Both the position numbers and the translations under genes were made by a program. Below are positions 1 to 8,530 of a DNA stretch of 17,675 nt, one piece after another. Position 1 is the stretch's first letter. Every line of letters begins with the position of its first letter. The notes beneath the pieces are model-generated. The model made no database searches, was not told where the DNA came from, and saw only the letters and a program-made list of their open reading frames with translations. Location: contig CAYMEK010000078.1 of the NCBI GenBank assembly GCA_964389305.1, positions 1 to 17,675 on the forward strand, in the 5' to 3' direction. The stretch is from CAYMEK01 sp964389305 (lineage in GTDB: Bacteria > Spirochaetota > Spirochaetia > SZUA-6 > DRHE01).

Positions 1-1672
1 CCTCGTATTCGGCGTAGCTTTTGAACCCATCCGGATACGCTTCATCCTCGTCGCCGTAAAACACGGGGGGGTCGGTGTCGGTCGCAATGTTGGGAACGAT
101 GGCGTGCTCGAAGCTGAAGCTCACGCCTCCGGACCAGCGGTAGCCGAACATCCAGGGCTCTTCGAAGCTCAAGGCTACGAGCTGCCTCAGGGTGGAAAGC
201 TCGGCGTTCACTCCCACCTTTTGACCCCTGCCCAGGAAGTTGTTCTCCTCCCACTTGATCATGCCGGAAATGGGATAGTCGCCGCCGGCGAACATGACGC
301 CGAAATTGATGTTGGCGGTGCTGCCCTCCTCCACGTTGATCACCAGGTCCATCAGCCCTTCGGCGCTGCCCGGAGGGGTTTCCGGCTGGATGGCCGTGAA
401 GTATTGCAGATTGTATAGATTGCGCAATCCCTGGAGCACCTTGGTCTTGCTGAATATGTCTCCCTCCTCGAAAGGCAGCTCCCTGTAGATCACGTAATCC
501 TTTGTCTTCTCGTTGCCTTTGATGATGATGTTCTCGATATGGGCCCGGTCCTTCTCCACGATAGTGATCGTGTACGAGATCTCCTGCTTTCTCGGGTCTC
601 TATTCTCCTGCCTGTTGATGATGTTGAAGATGTAGCCGTTTTCATAGTACAGGTCCGCCACCCTCTGGGTGTCCGCTTCCAGCTTGGTCTTGTCCAGTAT
701 CTTTCCCGGCGTCTGCCTGACGAGATCCTGCAGAGTTTCATCTGTGAAGATATGGTTTCCCTCGAAATCCATGCCTCCGTAGGTCCATTGCTCGCCTTCG
801 TTCAGGTAAATCGTGATATTGAGGTAGTTCTTCTCCTCCTCCTCGTCGCGTTCGAGGCTGCGATCAACGGTCTCTATCTGGGCGTCGACGTAGCCCCGCT
901 CCCAGTAATATTCCAAGATCTTCTGAAGGTCTTCCTCGAACTTCGCTTCTTGAAAAACACCGCTGGAAAAAAGCGATTGGGGCTTGGTCTTCATCTGTCG
1001 ACGCAGAGTGCTCTCCGAGGCGAACTCATTGCCTGAGAAGGTGATAGATTTGATCGCCGTCTGTTCGCCCTCGTGGATGACGAATTTCACGATGACCGTG
1101 TTTTCTTCTTCTCTTGGTTCCAGCACGGCGCTCACCGCCGCGTCGGTGTACCCCTTCTCCAGATACAGGTCCGCGATAGCCTGCGCATCGAGATCGGCCT
1201 GGGTCTGGGTGACCATGTCGCCCTTCTTGAGCAGCACGGTGTCCAGGATCTCCCCCCTGCGCAGCCGCCGGTTTCCTTCCAGCACTATATCCTCTACGGT
1301 CGGCTTTTCCTGTACGGTGAACTCGATTATGACGCTTTCTCTGGCCTCGTCGCCGGGCAGGGCGTTGGCTTCGATCGACTCGAAGTAGTCCAAGGCGTAC
1401 AGTGTTTCCTGTATCTCCCAGAACCTCTCCAGCGTGAACTCTGCTCCGATGTAGGGATTAACCAAAGGCAGCAGCTCGTTCTCCGATACCGCGTCCAGCC
1501 CGACGAACTTGAACCCTGCAATCGGCTTGCCCATATACCACTCTTCTTGAGCGAACAGGGGGACGGCGCACAGGAGTAGAACCAACACCAGGATCGGGGC
1601 AGCAGATCTCGCCGCTCTGCGGCGGAAAAAACGGCTGATCCCAGGATAGTCGTTTCGGTTGTTTGCTGTCAT
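1..1672 (-). CDS. bamA: BamA, outer-membrane protein assembly factor (3' end cut by window edge)
   Basis: BamA is the outer-membrane core of the BAM complex, which folds beta-barrel proteins into the outer membrane. Only the first 557 codons are inside the window; most of the C-terminal barrel lies beyond base 1. The start is the ATG at 1672-1670, preceded by an AGGAG box about 10 nt upstream. Residues 1-42 form a long signal peptide: an Arg-rich stretch (RRRAAR), a hydrophobic core (ILVLVLLLCAV), and likely cleavage after LFA or LFAQ. Five POTRA-like repeats follow at roughly 49-121, 122-202, 203-293, 294-376 and 377-449. They share recurring patterns such as IxxGN (LEGNRRLRRGEI, FSGNEFASE, FEGNHIFTDE, IKGNEKTKDYV) and Y..xGY. 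From about 450 the barrel begins (NINFGVMF, NNFLGRGQKVGV, SFEEPWMFG), typical of BamA. It lies 50 nt downstream of tamB. Identity is firm; the missing C-terminus means barrel completeness cannot be judged. Confidence 0.95.
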   Translation of the reverse strand, partial: MTANNRNDYPGISRFFRRRAARSAAPILVLVLLLCAVPLFAQEEWYMGKPIAGFKFVGLDAVSENELLPLVNPYIGAEFTLERFWEIQETLYALDYFESIEANALPGDEARESVIIEFTVQEKPTVEDIVLEGNRRLRRGEILDTVLLKKGDMVTQTQADLDAQAIADLYLEKGYTDAAVSAVLEPREEENTVIVKFVIHEGEQTAIKSITFSGNEFASESTLRRQMKTKPQSLFSSGVFQEAKFEEDLQKILEYYWERGYVDAQIETVDRSLERDEEEEKNYLNITIYLNEGEQWTYGGMDFEGNHIFTDETLQDLVRQTPGKILDKTKLEADTQRVADLYYENGYIFNIINRQENRDPRKQEISYTITIVEKDRAHIENIIIKGNEKTKDYVIYRELPFEEGDIFSKTKVLQGLRNLYNLQYFTAIQPETPPGSAEGLMDLVINVEEGSTANINFGVMFAGGDYPISGMIKWEENNFLGRGQKVGVNAELSTLRQLVALSFEEPWMFGYRWSGGVSFSFEHAIVPNIATDTDPPVFYGDEDEAYPDGFKSYAEYE

Positions 1673-1694
1673 GGTCCAGTTTCTCCTGCCTGAG

Positions 1695-1726
1695 ATGGTA
1701 ATCCGCTCAAATGGTAATCCGCTCAA
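1695..1726. repeat. Perfect 16-bp tandem duplication across the tamB stop codon
   Basis: The unit ATGGTAATCCGCTCAA occurs at 1695-1710 and again, directly abutting and without mismatch, at 1711-1726. On the coding (minus) strand the first-read copy contains the tamB TGA stop (1725-1723); the second fills part of the 50-nt tamB-bamA gap. It looks like a recent slippage or duplication event. It leaves both reading frames intact and does not include the bamA ribosome binding site. Confidence 0.95.
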
Positions 1727-4700
1727 TAGGAAAACTTCCAGCTCAACCCAATGCTGTTATCGGAAAGAAACAGGTTTTCGGGGTGCGTTGGAGTAAATGT
1801 CCATTCGAGCAGAAAGAAGGGGGTTACCCACTCCAGGTTCAGCTCTCCTTCCGTTCTGATGTCACTCGAACTGGTAAGCTCGTCAACCGCCTGAAATCGC
1901 ACCAGTGCTTCGAGAAACAGATCGGTTCCCAGATACTTTCCAAGAGTCAGGGTGGTATTGTCAAGGGGATTGAAAGGCTCCTGGGCCAAATTTTCTCCCC
2001 GAATCTTGCCGATCAGAACGTTCTGCAAGAATTGGGTGCGAACGCTGAATAGATCGAGGTTGAGAATGTCCCGCACGGCTCTCTCGAAGGGAGTAAGAAT
2101 TCCAAACTGCCCGATGATATCGCTGGTCAGCATCACCGCGGCGGTACCGAAATCGGTCTCTTCGAAGCGGTTGACAATATTGCCGCCTATCAGGTTAAGA
2201 ATCTCCACGTCCGGTCTGGAAGGCTCGGAGTAAAATCTCGGCGAGAAGAGACTGAGCTTGTTGTCTGCCTCTAGAAAGATCTTGATCTCTTCGTTGTTGA
2301 GATCCCGCTCGCGGGCTTCCGCCAGGGCGTAAATCCAGGGATCAAACTCGTCGAGGCTCTCTTCGAAGGTGATACTACCCTGTTTTAGATAGAAGCTGCG
2401 GTCGAAGTAAAACACCTCTCCACCGCGGATCTCTACCTGACCGGTCATGGTGAACTCGCCGGTATCCTGGTCGAGAGAGATGTCGACCTGCTCCCCTTGC
2501 CTGGCATAGGTTCGCACGATAGGAAAGTTCATGGCCGGCCAGAAGAACTCCACACTGCGACCAGTGGTTATCTGCAGGTCCACTGAGAGCGGGTTCGCCG
2601 GAGCCGCTACCGACGATGGCTCGTTCCGCGGGCGCTCCAGAGCGATCCGGCAAGAATTGGCCTTTATTGCGCCATCGAGAATCGTAGTTACCGAGTCGGC
2701 CCGCACCCGGATCGTTCCCGTGGCGTACCCGTCCACGGATACCGGATCGAAAGTGTAGCGGATATGGACTCCGGGAGCCTCCTCTACGTAAAAGGTCAGC
2801 TCCAGAGCTTCGGGTTTCCAGTGATCGAGATAAAAGGTCCCTTCCCCTTCAACCCTCGCCCGTCCGCTGTACGAGGCGGTTCTCGGCAGGACGAAGCTCT
2901 TGCCATCAAAGATCAACCGGCCGTTCAATGGCTTGAGCGGATCGGGGGCGGGCTTGAAGACCAGCTCGGCGTCCATAACATCGAGGTAGCCGATCCAGTC
3001 GGGATCGTTGACCGGTCCGGAGATGCGCAGATTGCCCCGAGCCTTCCCCGTTGTGAAGGTGAAAATGTCGGTAGCCGGAGTCAGGGTATTGATGATCCGC
3101 ATATCCAGCGAGTTGACGGTGAAGACGGAATCGAGCTTGTCCTTGACCAGGATCCCTTCAGCCCGACCCTGGATGGGCAGGGGATCGAGCAGAGTAACGT
3201 TGAACGCACCGTCCCGGCTGATCTTCCCGTGGATCGACTGTTCCGGTCCGCCGTCGAAGGCGAGCATCCCTTGTTCGGTCTTTAAGGCGACCCCCCACGG
3301 GGGAACACTGCGACTGTCCACCGTGATGCCCTCGAGCTCTATGAAGGCGTTCATCTTCTGCTCAAGAAGGCTGTCCAGCTTGAACGAGGAGGGAATGCCG
3401 GCGAATGTACCCTGCAGATTGACCCGCAGATCCACGAGTCGCTGCAGATAGTCGGCTCGGTAGCCGGCGAGGAACGAAAAATCTCCGCTGTTGAGGTCCA
3501 GGCTGCCGTTTCCACCTTCGATTCGATGGCTCAGAAACCTGAGATTTAAATCCTCCAGAGTGAATTTCTCCTGCGAGTAGGAAGCTACGAGATCCAATTC
3601 CAGAGGATCGAGGTTAAGTCTACCTTCTTCCAGTGCCACGGCCACACGGAGATCCGGAGCCGGAAGCTCACCATCCGCGCTAACCAGACCCGAAAGATTA
3701 CCTCTCACTACTTCTGCGCCGAAGCGTTCGAGCGGAGCGCGGTTGAAAACAAGCTGCCCGTGGACCCTGTTTCCCTCCAAACGGATCTCGGCTTTGTAGC
3801 GCTCCGCCGTATCCTGCGAACCGAGCTCGACCGCTGCGCTCGCTCGCAGCGGGAGCAAATTTCCGAACTCCGCGGCCCCACTGCCAGCGAGAATGGACAC
3901 CTCATCGCGATACACTATCCTGTCCGCAACCAGCTTGTTCCTGTTCACCTGAAAGCCCAACTCGAGCGAGTTGTTTTTCGCTTCCGGAAGGGGGAGATTG
4001 CGCACTTGGGAGCTTCGGGATACCGCATACAGGGAGCCTTCCTCATCGAGGACACCCTCCAGGCCGAAGGAAACGAACATGGTCTCCCGATGCAGCGGTA
4101 TGGGAAATTCCTCGCTTTCCAGGGAAAAGGAGTTTCCCCAGATCTGTACGAGGCGCCCGGAAAGAAACAGCGGTTTGACCGCTTTTGAAAGCAGGTAGCG
4201 CCCCTTGAGCCCGTAGGAGCCTTCCAGACGCACTTCTTGACCGGAAAGCAATTCCAGATCGAAGCGATACGGAGTGTCCTCGAATCTCAGTAAAGCATTC
4301 AGCTCGGCGTCCTGGTTATTTCTCGAGGCGCTTACCTGCCCGGTCAGCGTATAGCCCTGCCAGTCGGCCTTGAACTCCTCCACCGAGAGGCTATCCTGGT
4401 CGGCGGCGAGAGAAAACCCGACCGCATTTTCCGGTTCTCCGGGCTCGAGGATCTCCACTTTTTCAGCCGCCAGAGTGAAACCGGAGGAATCCATCGACGC
4501 CTCGACTTTCGCCGAGATCGTATATGAGCCCAGCCGCCGCGCCGCCGCCGGCAGGACATACTGCTCGGCAACCGCCAGCCGGTAGACCGTGTTCAATGGG
4601 ATACCGTTGAGGAGACCTGCGACGGTGAGCGTCGGAGTGGAAGCCCAGTTTACGCTGCCTGCGGCCTGGAGATTCCCGGTCTCCTCCGAGCTTCCCACCG

Positions 4701-6123
4701 TCGCCTGAAGGGAAAAACCTATCTCTTTCCCCGCCGGGCTCAAGTTCAGGTCGAAAGAATCGAATACGGTCCCGCCAACACTCAAGGAGCTGCCGTGAAT
4801 GGTAACGGATTCAACATCTCGCCGCACGTTCAGGTTGGCATTCAGGGTGCGTCCGGCCAGAGGCTCGAAGTTCTCGATCCGGATCAATCCGGCTGGAAGA
4901 CGGCTGGCAATCAATATATTGCCGAAAAACTCAACGCTGCCTCTGGAGGAGTTGAAAGCGAGCGGAGAAAAATAGAGCACCTCTTCGTTGCCGGTGATGC
5001 GGGTGGAAATCGACATCTCCTCGGGCCCGGCCCCTTTAGGCAGCGTGATCTGGAAATCGGCGGAATAACGCAGGCTAAGATCGTCGAGATTGACGGTCAG
5101 GGAGCCGGAAGAGCTGACCGAGCTCGCCAGATACTTGTTGAAGCGTTCGAGCCGTCCGGTGAGTTGAAACAGGTCACCGGGCTTGAGGTTTTCGGCATTG
5201 AAGTCCAGGCTCAGATCCCGGCTGGATGTGTTGAACAAGAACTGAATGTCCAACGGCGAGCGATCCTGAATCTTGCGGACTTTGAGGCTCTTTTTGTCGT
5301 AGCTTACCTGTAACGTCTGCCGCTGAATTTCTAGAGAATCGGTAGAGAGGGAATAGAGACGAACAGCCAGATCCGACCAGGCCAACGACCTGTCCAGCTG
5401 GCCGGTAATCTTCACTCTGGTTGTAAGCCATGTGCTGGAGGCATCCCAGCTCGTACGCCTGGCTTCCAGGGATCCCCGGATCGCCAGCTCATAGAGCTGC
5501 TTCCCGCTGCTCACGGAGAAAAACAAGTTTGCGATTCGTAGCTGCCAATCCCCGTACGTATACAGAAGGGTGATGTTGGCGCCGCTGAGGTCGATACTTG
5601 GATACTCGTCTCCACCTTCCTCCCTTTCTCCGAACAAGCGGGTCAAAATCGAGGCGTGGCTGCGGGTTTCGCGGGCCTGGCCGGCGCCGCGGCCGGTCCG
5701 CAGCAGGTCGAAGAGATCGATCAGCTCCCGGTCCCTTTCGTAGTTGATTTCAAAGTAGGAGTTGGCGATCTGGATCTCCGAAAGGGCCAGAACGGGCTCC
5801 CGAGTGGCCAGAAAGCGGAAGATGTTGTAGTACACCTTCACCCGGCTGATTCGCAGCAGCACCTCATCCGGATCCTCGTAGCTGTAGATAACCAGATCTC
5901 TGATGCCGAGATAGCCGAATACCGACGGGGATATGCTGCCGTAGCCGATCCTGCGCTCAATTCTCTGCTCCAGCATCTGAAGAACCTCGTTTTTCAGATG
6001 CTCCATTCTTCGGTCCAGCCGCTTTCCGATCTGGGATACAAACAGAGCGCCCAGGGAGATGACTCCCAGAAGAACAACGACTTCGAGAAGACGCCATTTC
6101 AGCTTGATTGGGTGGCTGCTCAA
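1723..6123 (-). CDS. tamB: TamB / AsmA-like translocation and assembly module protein
   Basis: This 1466-residue protein has one N-terminal membrane anchor (about residues 11-30, LLEVVVLLGVISLGALFV). A very long, beta-rich periplasmic body follows, and the C-terminus is a typical TamB domain (about 1100-1466). Characteristic C-terminal stretches include EFTMTGQVEIRGGEVFYFD, LKQGSITFEE and a final IGLSWKFSY. TamB proteins span the periplasm as a hydrophobic-groove bridge and have been linked both to assembly of outer-membrane proteins and to phospholipid movement to the outer membrane. E. coli TamB is about 1260 residues, so this one is somewhat longer. The start is a TTG at 6123-6121, with GGAG 8 nt upstream (6135-6132). 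Its first bases overlap the stop of the upstream tonB-like gene by 3 nt (TTGA), suggesting coupled translation. In Borrelia, TamB is reported to work with BamA in the absence of TamA, and here bamA follows directly with no tamA between. Family assignment is firm; the transported substrate is unknown. Confidence 0.93.
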   Translation of the reverse strand: MSSHPIKLKWRLLEVVVLLGVISLGALFVSQIGKRLDRRMEHLKNEVLQMLEQRIERRIGYGSISPSVFGYLGIRDLVIYSYEDPDEVLLRISRVKVYYNIFRFLATREPVLALSEIQIANSYFEINYERDRELIDLFDLLRTGRGAGQARETRSHASILTRLFGEREEGGDEYPSIDLSGANITLLYTYGDWQLRIANLFFSVSSGKQLYELAIRGSLEARRTSWDASSTWLTTRVKITGQLDRSLAWSDLAVRLYSLSTDSLEIQRQTLQVSYDKKSLKVRKIQDRSPLDIQFLFNTSSRDLSLDFNAENLKPGDLFQLTGRLERFNKYLASSVSSSGSLTVNLDDLSLRYSADFQITLPKGAGPEEMSISTRITGNEEVLYFSPLAFNSSRGSVEFFGNILIASRLPAGLIRIENFEPLAGRTLNANLNVRRDVESVTIHGSSLSVGGTVFDSFDLNLSPAGKEIGFSLQATVGSSEETGNLQAAGSVNWASTPTLTVAGLLNGIPLNTVYRLAVAEQYVLPAAARRLGSYTISAKVEASMDSSGFTLAAEKVEILEPGEPENAVGFSLAADQDSLSVEEFKADWQGYTLTGQVSASRNNQDAELNALLRFEDTPYRFDLELLSGQEVRLEGSYGLKGRYLLSKAVKPLFLSGRLVQIWGNSFSLESEEFPIPLHRETMFVSFGLEGVLDEEGSLYAVSRSSQVRNLPLPEAKNNSLELGFQVNRNKLVADRIVYRDEVSILAGSGAAEFGNLLPLRASAAVELGSQDTAERYKAEIRLEGNRVHGQLVFNRAPLERFGAEVVRGNLSGLVSADGELPAPDLRVAVALEEGRLNLDPLELDLVASYSQEKFTLEDLNLRFLSHRIEGGNGSLDLNSGDFSFLAGYRADYLQRLVDLRVNLQGTFAGIPSSFKLDSLLEQKMNAFIELEGITVDSRSVPPWGVALKTEQGMLAFDGGPEQSIHGKISRDGAFNVTLLDPLPIQGRAEGILVKDKLDSVFTVNSLDMRIINTLTPATDIFTFTTGKARGNLRISGPVNDPDWIGYLDVMDAELVFKPAPDPLKPLNGRLIFDGKSFVLPRTASYSGRARVEGEGTFYLDHWKPEALELTFYVEEAPGVHIRYTFDPVSVDGYATGTIRVRADSVTTILDGAIKANSCRIALERPRNEPSSVAAPANPLSVDLQITTGRSVEFFWPAMNFPIVRTYARQGEQVDISLDQDTGEFTMTGQVEIRGGEVFYFDRSFYLKQGSITFEESLDEFDPWIYALAEARERDLNNEEIKIFLEADNKLSLFSPRFYSEPSRPDVEILNLIGGNIVNRFEETDFGTAAVMLTSDIIGQFGILTPFERAVRDILNLDLFSVRTQFLQNVLIGKIRGENLAQEPFNPLDNTTLTLGKYLGTDLFLEALVRFQAVDELTSSSDIRTEGELNLEWVTPFFLLEWTFTPTHPENLFLSDNSIGLSWKFSY

Positions 6124-6884
6124 TCGCTGCGCTCCAGTCTGAATTTGAATCGTATCCGACCCTTATCCGTATCACTTTCGCCGGACCGGTTGAATAGATA
6201 GCCCAACAGGGCCCGCTCCACGGCTCTGTCGACGGATGCGAATCCGGAGCTGCGAATTATTTCCACCTCTACAACCTGGCCGCTGGGGGCAACAGTGAAG
6301 GCAGCCTCCACGTCAACCTCCAGCCCCTCTTCGAGAAGTATAGTGGGGAAATCGATCGTCGCCTGCTTCAATAGACTTCTTTCCTTACCCTTCCATTCTA
6401 GCGCAGCGGCAGGGGTAAATCCACTGTCCCGCTCCCGGCTTTCGGCCGCATCAGCCACCTCGTTTTCCGCCTCCCTGACGAGCAGTTGCTCCGGCGCCGG
6501 CGCGGCAGCCGCCAGGGCTTTCCCGGGCAGAAGCGGCTCGTCCCGGCCCCGAACGGTCGCCCGCTCAACTACGTCCTCCTCACTGCCCCGAATCACCGCC
6601 GGCCCCGCGGCGGCTCGCACAGTAGGAAGCTTCAGCGCAGCCGGACCCTTGAGCTGCAGGCTGCCGGCCAGCTCCCTAGGCTCCATCACAGGCAGCGCGG
6701 CCCGAGCCGTGCTGTCAACCGCCCTGCTCGGGACCGGCTTCCTGTCCTGAGCGGAGAACCTGACAACCACCCGCCGAAAGGGCACCTCGGGCGCTTGAGG
6801 GCCCTTTATCAGGAACAAGATGGCGAACAAGCACAAATGAATCCCCAGGGAAATCAGCAGGTACGGCCGGTAGTTCTCTCTCAT
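6120..6884 (-). CDS. TonB-like energy-transducing protein
   Basis: This 254-residue protein has a short cytoplasmic tail, one transmembrane helix (about 9-26), an Ala/Pro/Arg-rich periplasmic linker (about 30-175) and a C-terminal TonB domain (about 176-254). In the helix, Ser12 and His16 (S-L-G-I-H) reproduce the SxxxH spacing of E. coli TonB Ser16/His20, the residues that couple TonB to ExbB-ExbD. The C-terminal part (EVDVEAAFTVAPSGQVVEVE, then IIRSSGFASVDRAVERALLG) matches the TonB C-terminal fold, which grips the TonB box of outer-membrane partners. The ATG at 6884-6882 overlaps the exbD stop by 4 nt (ATGA), and the gene ends inside the tamB start codon. It probably acts with the ExbB and ExbD encoded here, delivering proton-motive force to an outer-membrane or periplasmic client. 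It could alternatively be called TolA-like, but the C-terminal domain favours TonB. The client is not shown by sequence. Confidence 0.87.
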   Translation of the reverse strand: MRENYRPYLLISLGIHLCLFAILFLIKGPQAPEVPFRRVVVRFSAQDRKPVPSRAVDSTARAALPVMEPRELAGSLQLKGPAALKLPTVRAAAGPAVIRGSEEDVVERATVRGRDEPLLPGKALAAAAPAPEQLLVREAENEVADAAESRERDSGFTPAAALEWKGKERSLLKQATIDFPTILLEEGLEVDVEAAFTVAPSGQVVEVEIIRSSGFASVDRAVERALLGYLFNRSGESDTDKGRIRFKFRLERSD

Positions 6885-7291
6885 TCGGGAAGGCTCTTCC
6901 TGGAGGTAACCAGGGAAATGGCTTCGATTCCCACCAGCCTGGCCAGGTCCATGATCTCCACCACGTCACGATAAGGAAGGCTCTCGTCGGCCTGAAGGAT
7001 CATATCAGTTCGTTCCAGCCTCACCGTCTCTTTCTTGAGCTCCGCCGCGAAACGTTCCCTGGCAACCGACACTTTACCAATATAAATCTCCCCGGTCCGC
7101 GTTAAAGTTACAATAATTTCTTCCTCCATTACTGCCTGAGAGGTATAGGCTGAGGGCAGGTCCACCGTGATCGCCGGATTTATAGACAACGTCGTATTGA
7201 GCATGAAAAAAATCACCACCAGAAAAACCATGTCGATTAGAGGCGTAAGCACCAAGCCGCCGTCATCTTCAAGCCTTCTTTTTAGCCGCAT
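6881..7291 (-). CDS. exbD: ExbD/TolR biopolymer-transport proton-channel subunit
   Basis: At 136 residues this is the usual ExbD length. It has a short basic cytoplasmic N-terminus (MRLKRRLEDD), a single transmembrane helix with the signature LTPLIDMVFLVVIFFML, and a periplasmic domain ending LARLVGIEAISLVTSRK. Asp20 in the helix corresponds to the proton-carrying Asp25 of E. coli ExbD. With the ExbB-type pore it would form the proton-driven motor that powers the TonB-like protein encoded immediately downstream. The ATG at 7291 has a good AAGGAAGG box upstream. Its first 23 nt overlap the 3' end of the upstream CNNM gene, and its stop overlaps the tonB-like start by 4 nt. Unlike most Ton loci, its ExbB partner is not adjacent: two CNNM genes separate them. 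Confidence 0.93.
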   Translation of the reverse strand: MRLKRRLEDDGGLVLTPLIDMVFLVVIFFMLNTTLSINPAITVDLPSAYTSQAVMEEEIIVTLTRTGEIYIGKVSVARERFAAELKKETVRLERTDMILQADESLPYRDVVEIMDLARLVGIEAISLVTSRKSLPE

Positions 7292-8528
7292 CGCCTTCCT
7301 TTCGCCCGATCTCGATCTTGATTATGTGCCTGTCGTCGCTTTCCAGTACACGATATAGATACCCACCCTGCTCGTACGTGCTCCCGGGCTCAGGAATCCT
7401 GCCCAGCTGCTCGCTCAGGAATCCGCCCACAGTGTCGTAGTTGCTCTTCTTGAGCGGAATGCCGGTCTCGTGATACAGGTCTTCGATATCCGTTACCCCT
7501 GCTACGATATAGTGGGCCGGTCCTAGAACTTCGATTGTCTCTGCCGCTTGGAAAGCCTCCCCCGGAACGAAACCAACGATCTCAGAGGCGATCTCCGCCG
7601 GCGTTATCAGCCCGCTGACCGAACCGTATTCATCGGAGAGGAACACCACGTCCAGTTTCCGGCGGTTCATCTCCAGCAGGAGATCGGGAACCCGCTTGAC
7701 ATCCGGATAGAATACAGCCTCACTTACCAGCTCCTTTATGCTTGCCTTATTCTTACCCTCCGGCTCAATGTCCAGAAGCATCTCTACATCTAGGTACCCG
7801 ACAATGTTATCGGCTCTCCCTGCGAACACGGGCAGAAAACGGATTCCGTTTTCATGGCTGATCCTCACCACTTCTTCGAAAGTTGCGGTGGTGGAGCATA
7901 CTGGATGTTCGTGCATGGGAACCATAACTTCCCGGGCCAGAGTGGTCCGAAAATCGAAGATATCCTCGAAGACCCTATGCTCCTCCCTGGCCAGGCCGGA
8001 TTCGCGAGATCCCAGGCGAACCAGCAGACGTAGATCATCCCGCGAGCGGGGCAGCTTACTCCGTTCGATCTTGGGGCTGGAAAACAGCAAAACCCCCCTC
8101 ACGATGGTGTTCAGAATCACAGCCAGCGGCAGAAACAGAAAGTAGAAAAAGACCAGAAGTGGCGCCAGCCGTACCGCTACGGTATTCGCGTGGCGGCGGA
8201 AAAAGGACTTGGGCACGATTTCGGAAAAGATAAGCAGAACCAGGCTTAAAATCAAACTTCCCAGCCAGGCAGAGGCAATCGGCCCCTGCTCGCGGAGCGT
8301 GCTAGCGACCAGAATGGCCGCGGTGACCACGGAAATATTCGTCCCGATCAGGGTCGTACTGAGAAGCCTTTCCGGTTTCAGGAGGAGAAAATCCGCCGCC
8401 CGGGCGTAGTATATTCCCTCCTCCTTTTTCAAATAAAGAGATAGCTGATCCGCGGCCAGCAGGCCCGTCTCCAGACCCGAGAAGAAAGCCGAGCTGATGG
8501 CACAAACCAGGATGATCACGAAAGACAT
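7269..8528 (-). CDS. CNNM/CorC-family transporter with CBS pair (copy A)
   Basis: This 419-residue protein has the CNNM (DUF21) transmembrane domain (about 1-170), a tandem CBS pair (about 190-320) and a C-terminal CorC/HlyC domain (about 330-410). Family signatures are visible: FFSGLETGLLAAD near the N-terminus, LLSTTLIGTNISVV, the SEIVPKSFF motif of the membrane core, AREVMVPMHE entering the CBS pair, and DEYGSVSGLITPAEIASEIVG in the second CBS. Proteins of this family (CorB/CorC, MpfA, TlyC-like) are mostly linked to export or balance of Mg2+ and other divalent cations. Some were first labelled haemolysins, a label not supported here. Compared with copy B the motifs are less canonical (GSVSGLIT instead of GGTAGIVT), so it may have diverged in substrate or regulation. 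It starts at ATG 8528, 2 nt after copy B ends, and overlaps exbD by 23 nt. Confidence 0.9.
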   Translation of the reverse strand: MSFVIILVCAISSAFFSGLETGLLAADQLSLYLKKEEGIYYARAADFLLLKPERLLSTTLIGTNISVVTAAILVASTLREQGPIASAWLGSLILSLVLLIFSEIVPKSFFRRHANTVAVRLAPLLVFFYFLFLPLAVILNTIVRGVLLFSSPKIERSKLPRSRDDLRLLVRLGSRESGLAREEHRVFEDIFDFRTTLAREVMVPMHEHPVCSTTATFEEVVRISHENGIRFLPVFAGRADNIVGYLDVEMLLDIEPEGKNKASIKELVSEAVFYPDVKRVPDLLLEMNRRKLDVVFLSDEYGSVSGLITPAEIASEIVGFVPGEAFQAAETIEVLGPAHYIVAGVTDIEDLYHETGIPLKKSNYDTVGGFLSEQLGRIPEPGSTYEQGGYLYRVLESDDRHIIKIEIGRKEGDAAKKKA

Positions 8529-8530
8529 AG

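Noticed and set aside
104..1579. Several plus-strand open frames opposite bamA (up to 168 codons)
   Set aside because: They lie antisense to bamA, whose POTRA and barrel motifs are clear; the frames show no domain features and arise from GC-biased codons.
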